DNA of 49,993 nt, taken from the NCBI GenBank assembly GCA_946185345.1, contig CAMHJC010000005.1, forward strand, positions 1-49,993, given 5' to 3'. Position numbers and translations under genes: made by a program. Source of the stretch: an uncultured Clostridia bacterium. GTDB taxonomy: Bacteria > Bacillota > Clostridia > Oscillospirales > Acutalibacteraceae. Position 1 is the stretch's first letter. Every line of letters begins with the position of its first letter. Positions 19,510 to 29,389 of the stretch are shown here, in pieces. Under the pieces are notes generated by a model. The model did not search any database. It was not told the DNA's origin and saw only the letters and a program-made list of their open reading frames with translations.

Positions 19510-19909
19510 CATCGAAAGGGATTTAAAAGGGTACTATAAAGAGATTTCCAAGGCGCTGCCGAAGGACGGCAGAAAGACGCTTCTGCCGGATATCAAGGCT
19601 GGAGTGAATTCCTATCTAGCCGAAAATCCGGATGCCGCCATTGACGATGTCATCGCTTATGTAGGCACGCCGGAGTGTATCGCGGGTGAATATTACGCCA
19701 ATCAGGACGGCACCAAGATCACCAGGGAGATCAAGGCAAGCCGGCTGATCCTGACCATTGTCATCTCAATTGTGATGTTTGTGCTGGTCATCTACATCGG
19801 ATTTATGCTCTATACCATTGTAAAAGATGTTCTGGGCTTTCCCACCTATCGCGGAGATGTGGTTGAAATAGGCAGGCCGTTTGATGTGACCGAGACGGAT
19901 TTGGATTGA
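19499..19909 (+). CDS. Membrane protein with N-terminal HAAS/DUF1700-like region
   Basis: 136 aa from the internal ATG; overlaps the padR stop; one TM helix. PadR plus HAAS-type membrane partner is a common pairing. Confidence 0.75.
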   Translation: MKTNIERDLKGYYKEISKALPKDGRKTLLPDIKAGVNSYLAENPDAAIDDVIAYVGTPECIAGEYYANQDGTKITREIKASRLILTIVISIVMFVLVIYIGFMLYTIVKDVLGFPTYRGDVVEIGRPFDVTETDLD

Positions 19910-20092
19910 GTCTGGCTGACATCATGGTGTAATGAATGATTGGAGTCATTCATATTAAAACCGTTGCGCTCATGCCTTGTATGAATTTATTGTAAATTCG
20001 TTGCGTAGGGTATTGACAATTATATCAAATAGCAATATATTTTAATTGAAATTCATAAAAATTTTATCGTTTATCGGTATTCAAGAAAAGAG

Positions 20093-20578
20093 TTGAAGAT
20101 GGCTGTGACTCATGCAAAGCGTTCAGGTCTGATTCGGTTTTCCGTTATGATGCTTCTGTGCGTGCTGATCCTGTCAGGGTGCGGATTATTGGACGAATCA
20201 AAAAAATACGGTGCGCTTCCGGAGCCGCCGGTCAGCTTCACACAGCAGGAGTATGATAATCCCGACAATCCGGAGGACGGATACATGGCGGTGGAGTATA
20301 ACGGCAGGCTGTATGTTCCCTTCGGCACACTCAGGGGGATTATTACCCCGAAGGACGTAAAGGAGTGCATCGGCTATGTCTATCGGGAGGAATTCCCTGA
20401 CGACACCAACAGTCACCTTTACACGCTAGTCGATGACCCTGAGGTCAATTTCCTGATGGATTACTATGTGAACAGCATCATGGAGCAGCCGGATTTCTAT
20501 CGCGCCATTGATACCCGCAGCAGAGAGATTGACATTCCGTCCTACATCGAATCGCTGGATTACGATGTATGGAAATGA
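20093..20578 (+). CDS. Putative lipoprotein
   Basis: 161 aa; MLLCVLILSGCGLLD lipobox. Confidence 0.75.
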   Translation: MKMAVTHAKRSGLIRFSVMMLLCVLILSGCGLLDESKKYGALPEPPVSFTQQEYDNPDNPEDGYMAVEYNGRLYVPFGTLRGIITPKDVKECIGYVYREEFPDDTNSHLYTLVDDPEVNFLMDYYVNSIMEQPDFYRAIDTRSREIDIPSYIESLDYDVWK

Positions 20579-20616
20579 TTTTTAGACTATTCCTTAACAA
20601 TTCTGTTGACGCGAAA

Positions 20617-20649
20617 AGTCCGTGCAATGAAAAATTGTGCGGATTTTTT
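20617..20649 (+). terminator. Intrinsic terminator
   Basis: tccgtgcaat / attgtgcgga hairpin plus T tract. Confidence 0.75.
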
Positions 20650-20783
20650 GCATTTTTGCGGGAAGAATATTTCCTTAACAATATAATGCTTGAAATTTAA
20701 TACAGCATAAGCTATAATATTTCGGATAACATGTTAAATGGGGAGTATGCCCTAATTTTTTAAATACGAGGAAGGATTGCGTT

Positions 20784-21512
20784 ATGGGATTTTTCAACAC
20801 GCTTGGCGACACGCAGCAAATGCTGCTCTATATTCTGACGATGGTGCTGATGCTCTTTTTCATCATGCCTGTGCATGAATGTGCGCACGGACTGATGGCA
20901 AAGGCATTGGGGGACGATACCGCCGAAAGAGCCGGACGACTGACCCTCAATCCCATGGCTCACCTCAATCTCTACGGAGCACTGATGATGTTCCTCATAG
21001 GCTTCGGCTGGGCCGAGCCGGTGCCGGTCAATCCGGTGCGTTTCCGCAATCAGAAGCGCCGGCAGGGATACATGGCGCTGGTCGCCTTTGCCGGGCCGCT
21101 CTCCAATCTGATCATGGCCATTCTGGGGCTGATTGTTTACCGCGCAGGTCTCTGCTTCGATATGAGCTATGATTTCTTCTATGCGTTTTATTTTGTGATG
21201 ATACGCATTGTCATTCTCAATATCGGACTGGCAGTTTTCAACATGCTGCCCATCATGCCGCTGGACGGATCGAGAATTCTCAACTGGATCATGCCGGACA
21301 AGCTGATGTACAGGATCGAGCATGCTCTCAGCAGGATTAATCCCATCGTTTATCTGGTGATTTTTTATCTGGCCATTCAATTTTTGAGCGGCCCGTTGTG
21401 GAGTGTTGAGATGTCCCTGTTCAGCTGGCTCGGCGGCATAGTCGACTGGATATTCAATGTTCTGGGTCTCGGCGTATCGACTTCAGTCATCAGATTTCTG
21501 TATGGCATATGA
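20784..21512 (+). CDS. Site-2 protease-like M50 family membrane metalloprotease
   Basis: HECAH zinc motif and NMLPIMPLDGSRIL motif in TM segments. Confidence 0.93.
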   Translation: MGFFNTLGDTQQMLLYILTMVLMLFFIMPVHECAHGLMAKALGDDTAERAGRLTLNPMAHLNLYGALMMFLIGFGWAEPVPVNPVRFRNQKRRQGYMALVAFAGPLSNLIMAILGLIVYRAGLCFDMSYDFFYAFYFVMIRIVILNIGLAVFNMLPIMPLDGSRILNWIMPDKLMYRIEHALSRINPIVYLVIFYLAIQFLSGPLWSVEMSLFSWLGGIVDWIFNVLGLGVSTSVIRFLYGI

Positions 21513-21540
21513 TCAATTTCCGGAAGTGAGTGCGCAGCGC

Positions 21541-22272
21541 ATGGAAAAAATATCTTACAAGCTGGAGGTCTTTGAAGGGCCGCTCGACCTGCTGCTTTAT
21601 TTGATTTCAAAAAACAAGCTCAATATTTACGATATTCCGGTAGCCGAGCTGCTGGAGCAGTACATGGCGCACATCGACCTGATGCGTCTGGAAAATATGG
21701 ACGTTTCGAGTGAATTTCTCACCATGGCGTCAAGACTGGTCTACATCAAGACCGCCATGCTCATGCCACGCAAAGAGGAAGCCGAGGAGCTGAAAAAGGA
21801 ACTCAGCGGCGAGCTGATCGAGTACCAGCTCTGCAAGCAGATGGCAGGCAAGCTGGCGGAAAAGGTGAGTTTTGACGGCTTTACACGCACCGAGATGAAG
21901 ATAAGTCACGACCTGACCTACAGCCGTTCGCATAAGGCGGAGGAACTTGTCAGGGCTTATGTCAACGCCATAGGCAGAGGACTCAGGAAGAAGCCGCCGT
22001 CCAAGGAGAATTTCCGTGCCATTGTCGGCAAAAAAATCGTATCGGTCACGGAGCGGATCGGCTTTGTGCTAAAGAGCATTTACAAAACCAAACGGCTGCG
22101 ATTTTCCACTCTGTTTGAAAGAGCCGAATCACGCAGCGAACTGATAGCGACATTTCTGGCGGTACTGGATCTGATACGCAGCCGCAAGGTCAACATTGAC
22201 GACAACAATATTATGACAATCAACGAGAGTGGTGGACGCAATTGGAATCAATCGGACTCAGAGCAACAGTAG
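21541..22272 (+). CDS. scpA: Segregation and condensation protein A (start at 21541 or 21505)
   Basis: MEKISYKLEVFEGPLDLLLYLISKNKLNIYDIPVAELLEQYM. Confidence 0.93.
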   Translation: MEKISYKLEVFEGPLDLLLYLISKNKLNIYDIPVAELLEQYMAHIDLMRLENMDVSSEFLTMASRLVYIKTAMLMPRKEEAEELKKELSGELIEYQLCKQMAGKLAEKVSFDGFTRTEMKISHDLTYSRSHKAEELVRAYVNAIGRGLRKKPPSKENFRAIVGKKIVSVTERIGFVLKSIYKTKRLRFSTLFERAESRSELIATFLAVLDLIRSRKVNIDDNNIMTINESGGRNWNQSDSEQQ

Positions 22273-22823
22273 AGGCTATGATATTCGCCGGAGGTGATCC
22301 GGTGAGCTGTGAGAGAATGGCCGATGTGCTGGGCGTGGATAAGGGTGTGATCGATGGCGTCTGCTCCGAACTCAACGACTTCTATCAGCAGAACGGCTCG
22401 GCGCTTCGTGTGGTGAAGCTGGGCGGACAGTATCAGATGACGACCCGGGATGAATACGCACCGATCATCCGCACGCTGCTCGATCTCAAAAAGGACGCTC
22501 CTCTTTCGGGCGCGGCCATGGAAGTGCTGGCCGTGATCGCCTACAACGAGCCTGTCACCAAGAATTTCATCGAAAGAGTGCGAGGCGTCGATTGCTCGGG
22601 CGTTGTCAATACCCTTCTGGCAAGGGGACTGATTGAGGAACGGGGAAGGCTCGACCTTCCCGGCAGACCGATGCAATACGCCACAAGCCCCAATTTCATG
22701 CGCTGCTTCGGACTGGAATCGATGGGCGAACTTCCCGCCATTCCGGACGGAACGCAGGCCGATCTACAGATAACCCTCGAAGAAGCCATAGAAAGCGCTC
22801 AGGAAAGCGCTCAGCAGAACTGA
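22242..22823 (+). CDS. scpB: Segregation and condensation protein B
   Basis: 193 aa; EVLAVIAYNEPVTKNFIERVRGVDCSGVVNTLLARGLIEERGRLDLPGRPMQYATS; overlaps scpA. Confidence 0.95.
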   Translation: MESIGLRATVEAMIFAGGDPVSCERMADVLGVDKGVIDGVCSELNDFYQQNGSALRVVKLGGQYQMTTRDEYAPIIRTLLDLKKDAPLSGAAMEVLAVIAYNEPVTKNFIERVRGVDCSGVVNTLLARGLIEERGRLDLPGRPMQYATSPNFMRCFGLESMGELPAIPDGTQADLQITLEEAIESAQESAQQN

Positions 22824-22834
22824 GCTAACTGAAA

Positions 22835-22957
22835 AGTGAATAGTGAATAGTGAATAGTGTCGGAAGGGCTGTCGCCCTTGAAATAATTTTTTATTTCAGC
22901 GCCGCAGGCGCTCCGAAAACTATTATCTATTATCTATTATTTATTCTCTATTCACTA
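22835..22957. repeat. Intergenic cruciform-type element with heptamer inverted arms
   Basis: (gtgaata)x3 left arm, right arm tattatctattatctattatttattctctattcacta; three internal stem-loops. Confidence 0.75.
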
Positions 22958-22991
22958 AGCGAACGTATGTGAGCGTCATAAGATCGGAGGT

Positions 22992-23840
22992 GTGCCGTTG
23001 ATTGTTTTAAAAATATTCGGTATCATACTGAAAATAATCGGCCTGCTTCTGCTGATAATATTACTGCTGCTGCTGGCGGCAATGTGCGTTCCGGTTCATC
23101 TGGAGATAAAGTACGAGCCGGAAGTGACCTTCCGCATCAGATATCTGTTCATCAAATACACCGTCGCAGGCGAAACCGGGCCAAAGAAGCCGCCCGGGGT
23201 ATTCCGCAGGATGCTGGCGGCTGCGGGACGTTTTCTCGGCATGGTATTTGGCGCAGTCGGGCAGTTTTTCTCGGCGGTATTCCGTGGACTGAAAAAAGCC
23301 TTCGCATGGATAAAGGCAAGACTTGGCCTCCGTCCAAAGCAGAAAAAGCCGGCCGAAAAGAAGCAGGCAAAACCCAAAAAGAAAGAAAAGGGCTTTTTGG
23401 GGTCGCTGTTTGAACAGTGCGGCCTGTTCGGTACCATCCAATTCTTTGCCGATATCGGCAAAACGCTGGGCGGTACGATGGTTCGCATTTACCGGGGGGT
23501 AAAGATCAACCGGCTGGTGCTTCACGTATCCGTTTCGGGGGAGGATGCAGCCGATACCGCCATTCAATACGGCAGAATCTGCGCCGGAGCGTTTCCCGCA
23601 CTGTCATTCCTGCTGAGCCATACCCGGGGATATGACCCGTCCAACCCGAAAACCAAGGACATAGAGATCGTACCCGATTTTGCCGGAGAAGGCATTAAAA
23701 TATACTTAATCGGAGAATTCACGGTATTCCCGATATTCATCGTGGGAAATCTTCTGGGAGCAGTGATAAAATTTGCTGTATCACATATTAAAATTACCTC
23801 GGAAATAAAAAGAAAAAAAGAAAGGTCTGAAACAACATGA
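22992..23840 (+). CDS. DUF2953-like membrane protein (GTG start)
   Basis: N-terminal TM helix, Lys/Pro-rich linker, ADIGKTLGG...DAADTAIQYGRICAGAFPALSFL; gene sits directly upstream of ytfJ/gerW. Confidence 0.75.
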   Translation: MPLIVLKIFGIILKIIGLLLLIILLLLLAAMCVPVHLEIKYEPEVTFRIRYLFIKYTVAGETGPKKPPGVFRRMLAAAGRFLGMVFGAVGQFFSAVFRGLKKAFAWIKARLGLRPKQKKPAEKKQAKPKKKEKGFLGSLFEQCGLFGTIQFFADIGKTLGGTMVRIYRGVKINRLVLHVSVSGEDAADTAIQYGRICAGAFPALSFLLSHTRGYDPSNPKTKDIEIVPDFAGEGIKIYLIGEFTVFPIFIVGNLLGAVIKFAVSHIKITSEIKRKKERSETT

Positions 23841-24358
23841 GCGCAACAGAAAAAAAGACGGCTTCGGCTGAGACAGCCGAGAATTCCGCAGCCGATAAGG
23901 CAAAGACGCCGGTTCATCCGATCAAGGGCATGATGGACACCACTCTCTCCAAAATCAAGGAGATGGTGGACGTTTCCACCATCATCGGAGACCCGATCGT
24001 CAGCGGCGACACAACCATTATTCCGATTTCCAAGATGTCCTACGGCTTTGCCTCGGGCGGCTCGGACTTTGACGGAAAATCAGGACACCGCTGCTTCGGC
24101 GGCGGAGGCGGCGCGGGCGTTACCGTGCAGCCCGTGGCGTTTTTGGTGATAACCGGTTCAAGCGTCCGCCTGCTTCAGATAGACAACAACATGAATTCTC
24201 TCGACAAAGCGGTGGGAATGATTCCGAACCTTGTCGATCAGGTCAGCAGCATGCTTGCTGGATTAAAGGACAAAAAGAAGGATGACGAGCCTGATGTTTC
24301 AAAGGAAATGGCCGAAAAAGCCGAGCCTCTCACGCTCGATGAACAGATATCTGAATAA
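23837..24358 (+). CDS. ytfJ: Spore protein YtfJ/GerW family
   Basis: MMDTTLSKIKEMVDVSTIIGDPIVSGDTTIIPISKMSYGFASGGSDF. Confidence 0.93.
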   Translation: MSATEKKTASAETAENSAADKAKTPVHPIKGMMDTTLSKIKEMVDVSTIIGDPIVSGDTTIIPISKMSYGFASGGSDFDGKSGHRCFGGGGGAGVTVQPVAFLVITGSSVRLLQIDNNMNSLDKAVGMIPNLVDQVSSMLAGLKDKKKDDEPDVSKEMAEKAEPLTLDEQISE

Positions 24359-24495
24359 TGCCGGCTGCGGGACATTTTGCCATGTTTCACCCGTTGAATA
24401 ATTGAACCGTGTCTGCAAAGACTACACATAGCCTATATTATTTTTTTACAGGAGTATATGATTGTGTTGTTACATGAAAGAAGGCAGGGTATCAT

Positions 24496-25935
24496 ATGAA
24501 TCATTCAAAAGAATCATTTTTTCAATCCTTCGGATATATTAAACGGGCTGCGGCATTGGCAATCGCAGCGGCCATGGTGACGGCATTCGCCTTGTCGGTG
24601 AATGCGGACGGCAATCCCGTTTCCGCTTCCGGCAAGCCGAATTCCGCGTATGACGCGAGAACGGCCACCCGAACTTCCACGACTGCCGCCTCAAAAACCT
24701 CGGCCGCGCAAACGACTTCCACCACCGCCTCGGATGCTTCGGAGACAACGACCACCACCGCTTCGACCACGCCAACCGGCTCCGAAATTAACGAGAATGC
24801 GGTGGACGATACGGTGCAGACATCGACTGAACTCAATGAGGACGGTACCCCAAAGATCACCGCAGGCTCTGCGGTCATAATGGACTGTGACACCGGAATG
24901 GTGCTATACAGTTACAACGAGAATAATCAGATGCCGATGGCGAGTACCACCAAGATCATGACCTGTATTCTGGCGCTCGAGAGCGGAGATGTCGGCCGCA
25001 CCATAACCATAAATGACGAGTGTATGAAGATGCTTGACGGCACCAAAATCGGCCTGCTGCCGGGATATAAGATTACGATGTACGATCTGTGCGTCGGAAT
25101 GATGATGTATTCCGGCAATGACGCCGCCAACAGTGCGGCGGTTGCCGTGAGCGGAAGCATCTCGGCCTTTGTGTCCCTGATGAATGAAAAGGCGATGGAG
25201 CTGGGCATGCTCAACACCCATTTCGACACGCCGTCCGGACTGGATCAGTTTTCCGACGGCGCACATTATTCCACCGCCTATGATATGGCGCTTCTGGGCA
25301 GATACGCCATGCAAAATGCCGACTTCCGTGATATTGTAGGCTTCAAGGCGCGCAATATCTATTACGATGAATTCCCGAAGGGCAGAATGCTGGTCACTCA
25401 CAATTATCTGCTTCAGGGGCAGCAGTTCGGTTACGAAGGCTGCGACGGTATCAAGACCGGCGTGACCAATCTGGCGGGACAGTGCCTTGTTTCGCATGTC
25501 ACTTCCAAGGAAGGACTGCACCTGGTCTGCGTTACGCTCAACAATACCAACCGATGGAACGATCACAAGACGCTTTACAATTACGCCAAGAGCCTTTACG
25601 AGCAGGTTCCGGTCGATCCGGATATATCCTCCTTCGATGCCGCCATTGTGGGAGGAAGCCGCAAGCGCGTGCAGGTTGAATGTAAGCCTTCCGAGACTTT
25701 TAATGTCTTAAAGACCCAGAAGAAGGATGTCGCCAGAGAAGTTGTGTACGACGACTTCATTTATGCTCCCATAGAGAGCGGCGATGTTGTGGGACATTTG
25801 CGCTACACGGTCAACGGCATTGTGATAGCGGATTATCCCATAACAGCCATTGAGGATATCCGTTCCGTCACCAACGGCTGGTTCACTGATTATATCAAGG
25901 CCATTAGGGAACGTTCACAGTCAGAAGGCAGCTAA
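24496..25935 (+). CDS. dacF: D-alanyl-D-alanine carboxypeptidase (DacF-like) with Thr/Ser-rich linker
   Basis: STTKIM (SxxK), SGNDAAN, KTGVT active-site motifs; signal peptide. Confidence 0.92.
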   Translation: MNHSKESFFQSFGYIKRAAALAIAAAMVTAFALSVNADGNPVSASGKPNSAYDARTATRTSTTAASKTSAAQTTSTTASDASETTTTTASTTPTGSEINENAVDDTVQTSTELNEDGTPKITAGSAVIMDCDTGMVLYSYNENNQMPMASTTKIMTCILALESGDVGRTITINDECMKMLDGTKIGLLPGYKITMYDLCVGMMMYSGNDAANSAAVAVSGSISAFVSLMNEKAMELGMLNTHFDTPSGLDQFSDGAHYSTAYDMALLGRYAMQNADFRDIVGFKARNIYYDEFPKGRMLVTHNYLLQGQQFGYEGCDGIKTGVTNLAGQCLVSHVTSKEGLHLVCVTLNNTNRWNDHKTLYNYAKSLYEQVPVDPDISSFDAAIVGGSRKRVQVECKPSETFNVLKTQKKDVAREVVYDDFIYAPIESGDVVGHLRYTVNGIVIADYPITAIEDIRSVTNGWFTDYIKAIRERSQSEGS

Positions 25936-25951
25936 AAGGCAGCAGGGAGAC

Positions 25952-26131
25952 AGTTTGGAGTGTGGAGTGTGGAGTTAATGAGCGCCTGCGGCGCTGGAAT
26001 GTAAGCGCTCGCTTTTGTTGAATAAATCCAATCAGTCTTATAATACCATTTTAAGCGAGCTTGCGAGCGTTATATTTTAAGGCGCTTTGCGCCTTCCACA
26101 ACTCCACACTCCACACTCCACACTCCAAACT
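25952..26131. repeat. Intergenic element with near-perfect heptamer inverted arms
   Basis: agtttggagtgtggagtgtggagtt ... aactccacactccacactccacactccaaact; internal GC-rich hairpins (gcgcctgcggcgc, aaggcgctttgcgcctt). Confidence 0.85.
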
Positions 26132-26173
26132 ATTTTAAACATTTTTGACACACTTTAAGAGGAGGAGAAGGAT

Positions 26174-26983
26174 ATGGCCGAAAAGATACGGCTTCAAAAG
26201 CTGATAGCCGACTGCGGCATCGCCTCGAGACGAAAGGCGGAGCAGCTCATTGCCGAGGGCAAGGTTCGTGTCAACGGCAGGGTTGCCGGAATCGGGGACA
26301 AGGTCGACCCGGATGTCGACAAGGTCACTGTCGGCAGCCGCAAGCTGGTTCCGCACAGCAGCCGCAAGGTGTACATAATGCTGCATAAGCCGAGAGGCTT
26401 TGTGACCACGATGGAGGATGAAATGGGGCGCAAATGCGTTGCCGAGCTTGTTGCCAACGTGGAGCAGAGAGTGTTTCCTGTAGGCAGGCTGGACAGGGAC
26501 AGCGAGGGACTTCTGATCATGACCAATGACGGAGATTTCGCCAACAGGATCTCGCATCCCCGCAGCCATGTTTCCAAGACCTACCGTGTCACGGTGCGTC
26601 AGCAGGTGACGGAGGAGATGCTCGCCAAGCTGTCCGAAGGCTTGATGATCGACGGACAAATGACGCTGCCGGCGGACGTCAATCTCATCACCAAAGAGGA
26701 AAACCGCAACGTGATGCAGATCACGCTTTACGAAGGCCGCAACCGGCAGATTCGCAAGATGTGCGAGGAATTAGGTCTGGAGGTTATCCGGCTCAAGCGC
26801 ACGTCCGTGGGCAATGTCAAGCTCGGCATGCTGAAACCGGGCGACTGGCGTGACCTGAGCGACGATGAGCTTCGTTCGCTGATGGCTTCGGCTCAGATTT
26901 CGGCGTCGAGACAGAAGCGTGCGGCCAAGGCAGCCGATAATGCGCCTTATAAAAAATACAGGAATAAAAAGCAAGGAAGGTAA
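26174..26983 (+). CDS. RsuA/RluB-family pseudouridine synthase
   Basis: S4 domain then VGRLDRDSEGLLIMTNDGDFANRISHPR and EGRNRQIRKM. Confidence 0.95.
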   Translation: MAEKIRLQKLIADCGIASRRKAEQLIAEGKVRVNGRVAGIGDKVDPDVDKVTVGSRKLVPHSSRKVYIMLHKPRGFVTTMEDEMGRKCVAELVANVEQRVFPVGRLDRDSEGLLIMTNDGDFANRISHPRSHVSKTYRVTVRQQVTEEMLAKLSEGLMIDGQMTLPADVNLITKEENRNVMQITLYEGRNRQIRKMCEELGLEVIRLKRTSVGNVKLGMLKPGDWRDLSDDELRSLMASAQISASRQKRAAKAADNAPYKKYRNKKQGR

Positions 26984-26992
26984 ATCATCAAA

Positions 26993-27376
26993 ATGCTGGA
27001 AATACATCCTCTGACAGACGAAAAAGAACTGAGCGATTACATAGCGCAAAAAGGAATTCCTGAGGACGCGGCGGTTCTCAGGGCGTATGAAAATGACATG
27101 GTCACCGGAAATATCTCCCTCACGCTCGAAGCAGAGCCGAATGAGACCGGCGCTATGCGGGCCTTTTTAAGGATACACACCTTTGAATATCCGGACGATT
27201 TCACCGGCGAGCTGATGATCCGCGCGGCGGTCTCGTTTGCCTTTAACCGGACTGTACCGGAAGTCAGAATTGAGCGGCAGAAGGGCAATGAATTGTTTGA
27301 AAAAGTCGGTTTTCAATCCGACGGAAAATATTTGACAATTGCTACACAAAATGTGGTACATTTCTGTAAAAAATAG
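26993..27376 (+). CDS. Hypothetical protein, possibly a degenerate GNAT-like fold
   Basis: 127 aa; C-terminal NELFEKVGFQ resembles the GNAT C-terminal YEKxGF segment. Confidence 0.5.
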   Translation: MLEIHPLTDEKELSDYIAQKGIPEDAAVLRAYENDMVTGNISLTLEAEPNETGAMRAFLRIHTFEYPDDFTGELMIRAAVSFAFNRTVPEVRIERQKGNELFEKVGFQSDGKYLTIATQNVVHFCKK

Positions 27377-27531
27377 AAAAATTGCGGCGGCAGGCAAAAT
27401 AATATCTTGTATATATCGCCGATGTGTAATATAATGAATGTAAATATTTAATTAATTACAGTGGGGAAGTAGGTGCTCTTGTTCAGGGGCGGCCGATTCT
27501 CATACTGTTGTGAATTGTAGGAGGTTCAGCA

Positions 27532-28926
27532 ATGAGTTTAGAAAGCAAATTGCAGGAGGTTCGCGACACCAAAGCTGCCGTTAAGAATACCGTTGCTTAC
27601 GATCGCCTTGCAAAGCTCTTTGACGAGGGCTCCATGGTGGAGTTTGACTCGCTGGTCAAGTCGGAGGGCGGTCTTGCCGAGGTCGTTACGGCTTACGGTA
27701 CGGTGGACGGTCTGCCGGCATATGCCTTTGCGCAGAACGGCGATGTGACCGGCGGCGCAATCTCAAAGGCTCAGGCGAGAAAAATCAAGAAGGTTTACGA
27801 TTTTGCCGCAAAGACAGGCGCTCCCGTTATCGGTATATATGATTCCCAGGGAGCACGTCTGAAGCAGGGCGGCGCCATACTGGCCGCCTATGGCGATATG
27901 CTTCTCTGGAGCAGCAGCCTTTCGGGCGTTGTTCCTCAGATTTCGGTCATCGCAGGCACCTGCGTCGGCACCAATGCCCTTATCGCTAGCTGTGCGGATA
28001 TTGTCATAGCGGTCAAGGACGTTGATTTCGGCATAGAAACCAACGGCAGCGAGCGCAAAAGCGAGGACGTGGGCGAGAGCGTACATATTCTCTCCAAGAA
28101 CATCGACGATGCCCTTGCCAAGGCACGCACGCTGGTTGCGATGCTGCCCTCCAACAATCTCAGCGCTGCTATGAACGCCGACTTTGAAGAGCCTACCGTT
28201 TCGGGTGACGAGCTTGACGCCGTTTCTGCGGCAGTCGGCACCGAAACGAGAGTGATCTCCTACATTATCGCCGGTATTGTCGACGCAGGCAGTCTGGTCG
28301 ATTTCCAGACCGGCCACGGCAGAAGCGTGCTCACTGGTCTTGCCACCGTCAACGGCGAGACAATCGGCATTGTCTCCACCAGAAGCCGTTACAACAGCGG
28401 CAAGATGGACGCAAACGGCGCCGCCAAGGCCGCCCGTTTCGTTAGATTCTGTGATGCTTTTTCCATTCCGGTTGTCACACTGGTTGACACTCACGGCTTT
28501 GAGACCGTAAGGGATGCGGCCAAGCTGATGCATGCCTACGCCGAAGCCACCACCGTCAAGATGGCGATCATCATAGGCGCCGCTTACGGCCCTGCTTTTG
28601 TGGCGCTGGCAGGACGTGCCGCCAATGCCGATTTCACAGTGGCATGGCCGAATGCGGTCATTGCTCCCCTTGCTCCGGAGACATTCACAGCCATCATGTA
28701 CAATGACGAGCTTCGTGGCGTTGAAGATCCCGTCACAAAGCGCGCCGAGATAGAAGAGGATTACAGAAATACGCTGGCTTCTCCCGCGGCAGCCGCTTCG
28801 GAAGGATATATCGACGATGTGATCGCTCCTGCCGATACCCGTGCGGCGGTTGTGTCGGCTCTTGATATGCTGGCCTCCAAGAAGGTATCCCGTCTGCCCA
28901 AGAAACACTCCAACATTCAGCTGTAA
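27532..28926 (+). CDS. Acyl-CoA carboxyltransferase subunit (MmdA/12S-like, short form)
   Basis: 464 aa; carboxyl transferase domain sequence (IYDSQGARLKQGGAILAAYGDML, VTLVDTHGFETVRDAAKLMHAYAEATTVKMAIIIGAAYGPAF). Confidence 0.88.
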   Translation: MSLESKLQEVRDTKAAVKNTVAYDRLAKLFDEGSMVEFDSLVKSEGGLAEVVTAYGTVDGLPAYAFAQNGDVTGGAISKAQARKIKKVYDFAAKTGAPVIGIYDSQGARLKQGGAILAAYGDMLLWSSSLSGVVPQISVIAGTCVGTNALIASCADIVIAVKDVDFGIETNGSERKSEDVGESVHILSKNIDDALAKARTLVAMLPSNNLSAAMNADFEEPTVSGDELDAVSAAVGTETRVISYIIAGIVDAGSLVDFQTGHGRSVLTGLATVNGETIGIVSTRSRYNSGKMDANGAAKAARFVRFCDAFSIPVVTLVDTHGFETVRDAAKLMHAYAEATTVKMAIIIGAAYGPAFVALAGRAANADFTVAWPNAVIAPLAPETFTAIMYNDELRGVEDPVTKRAEIEEDYRNTLASPAAAASEGYIDDVIAPADTRAAVVSALDMLASKKVSRLPKKHSNIQL

Positions 28927-28999
28927 TGGGCCATTTATCACCGTTATCGTGACATAATTCAAATATTCACATATTCATATACATCAGGAGGAATTTCCA

Positions 29000-29368
29000 A
29001 TGAAAAATTTGAAGATTACCGTCAATGGCGTTGCATATGACGTTCAGGTCGAAGAGGTCGGCGGCGATACCGCACCTGCTGCTCCCAAAGCTCCCGCGGC
29101 GCCTGCCGCACCTGCCGCTCCCGCAGCACCTGCCGCTCCCAAGACTCCGGCAGCCGGCGAGACAGTCAATTCTCCTATGCCCGGTACCGTGCTTGATGTT
29201 CAGATCAAGCCGGGCGATTATGTACATGCGGGCGAAACCCTGTTGGTGCTCGAAGCCATGAAGATGGAAAACGCCATTGCCGCTCCTAAAGACGGAAAGA
29301 TCGTTGAGGTTTACGTTATCAAGGGACAGACCGTTGAATCCGGCACCGCACTTGTCACATTGGGCTGA
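29000..29368 (+). CDS. Biotin carboxyl carrier protein with Ala/Pro-rich linker
   Basis: 122 aa; LVLEAMKMENAI biotinylation motif; (APAAP)n hinge. Confidence 0.95.
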   Translation: MKNLKITVNGVAYDVQVEEVGGDTAPAAPKAPAAPAAPAAPAAPAAPKTPAAGETVNSPMPGTVLDVQIKPGDYVHAGETLLVLEAMKMENAIAAPKDGKIVEVYVIKGQTVESGTALVTLG

Positions 29369-29389
29369 TAGCGGACGGGAGGAAATATC

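Noticed and set aside
27763-28962. 399-aa minus-strand ORF
   Set aside because: Antisense to the carboxyltransferase gene; no SD or family resemblance.
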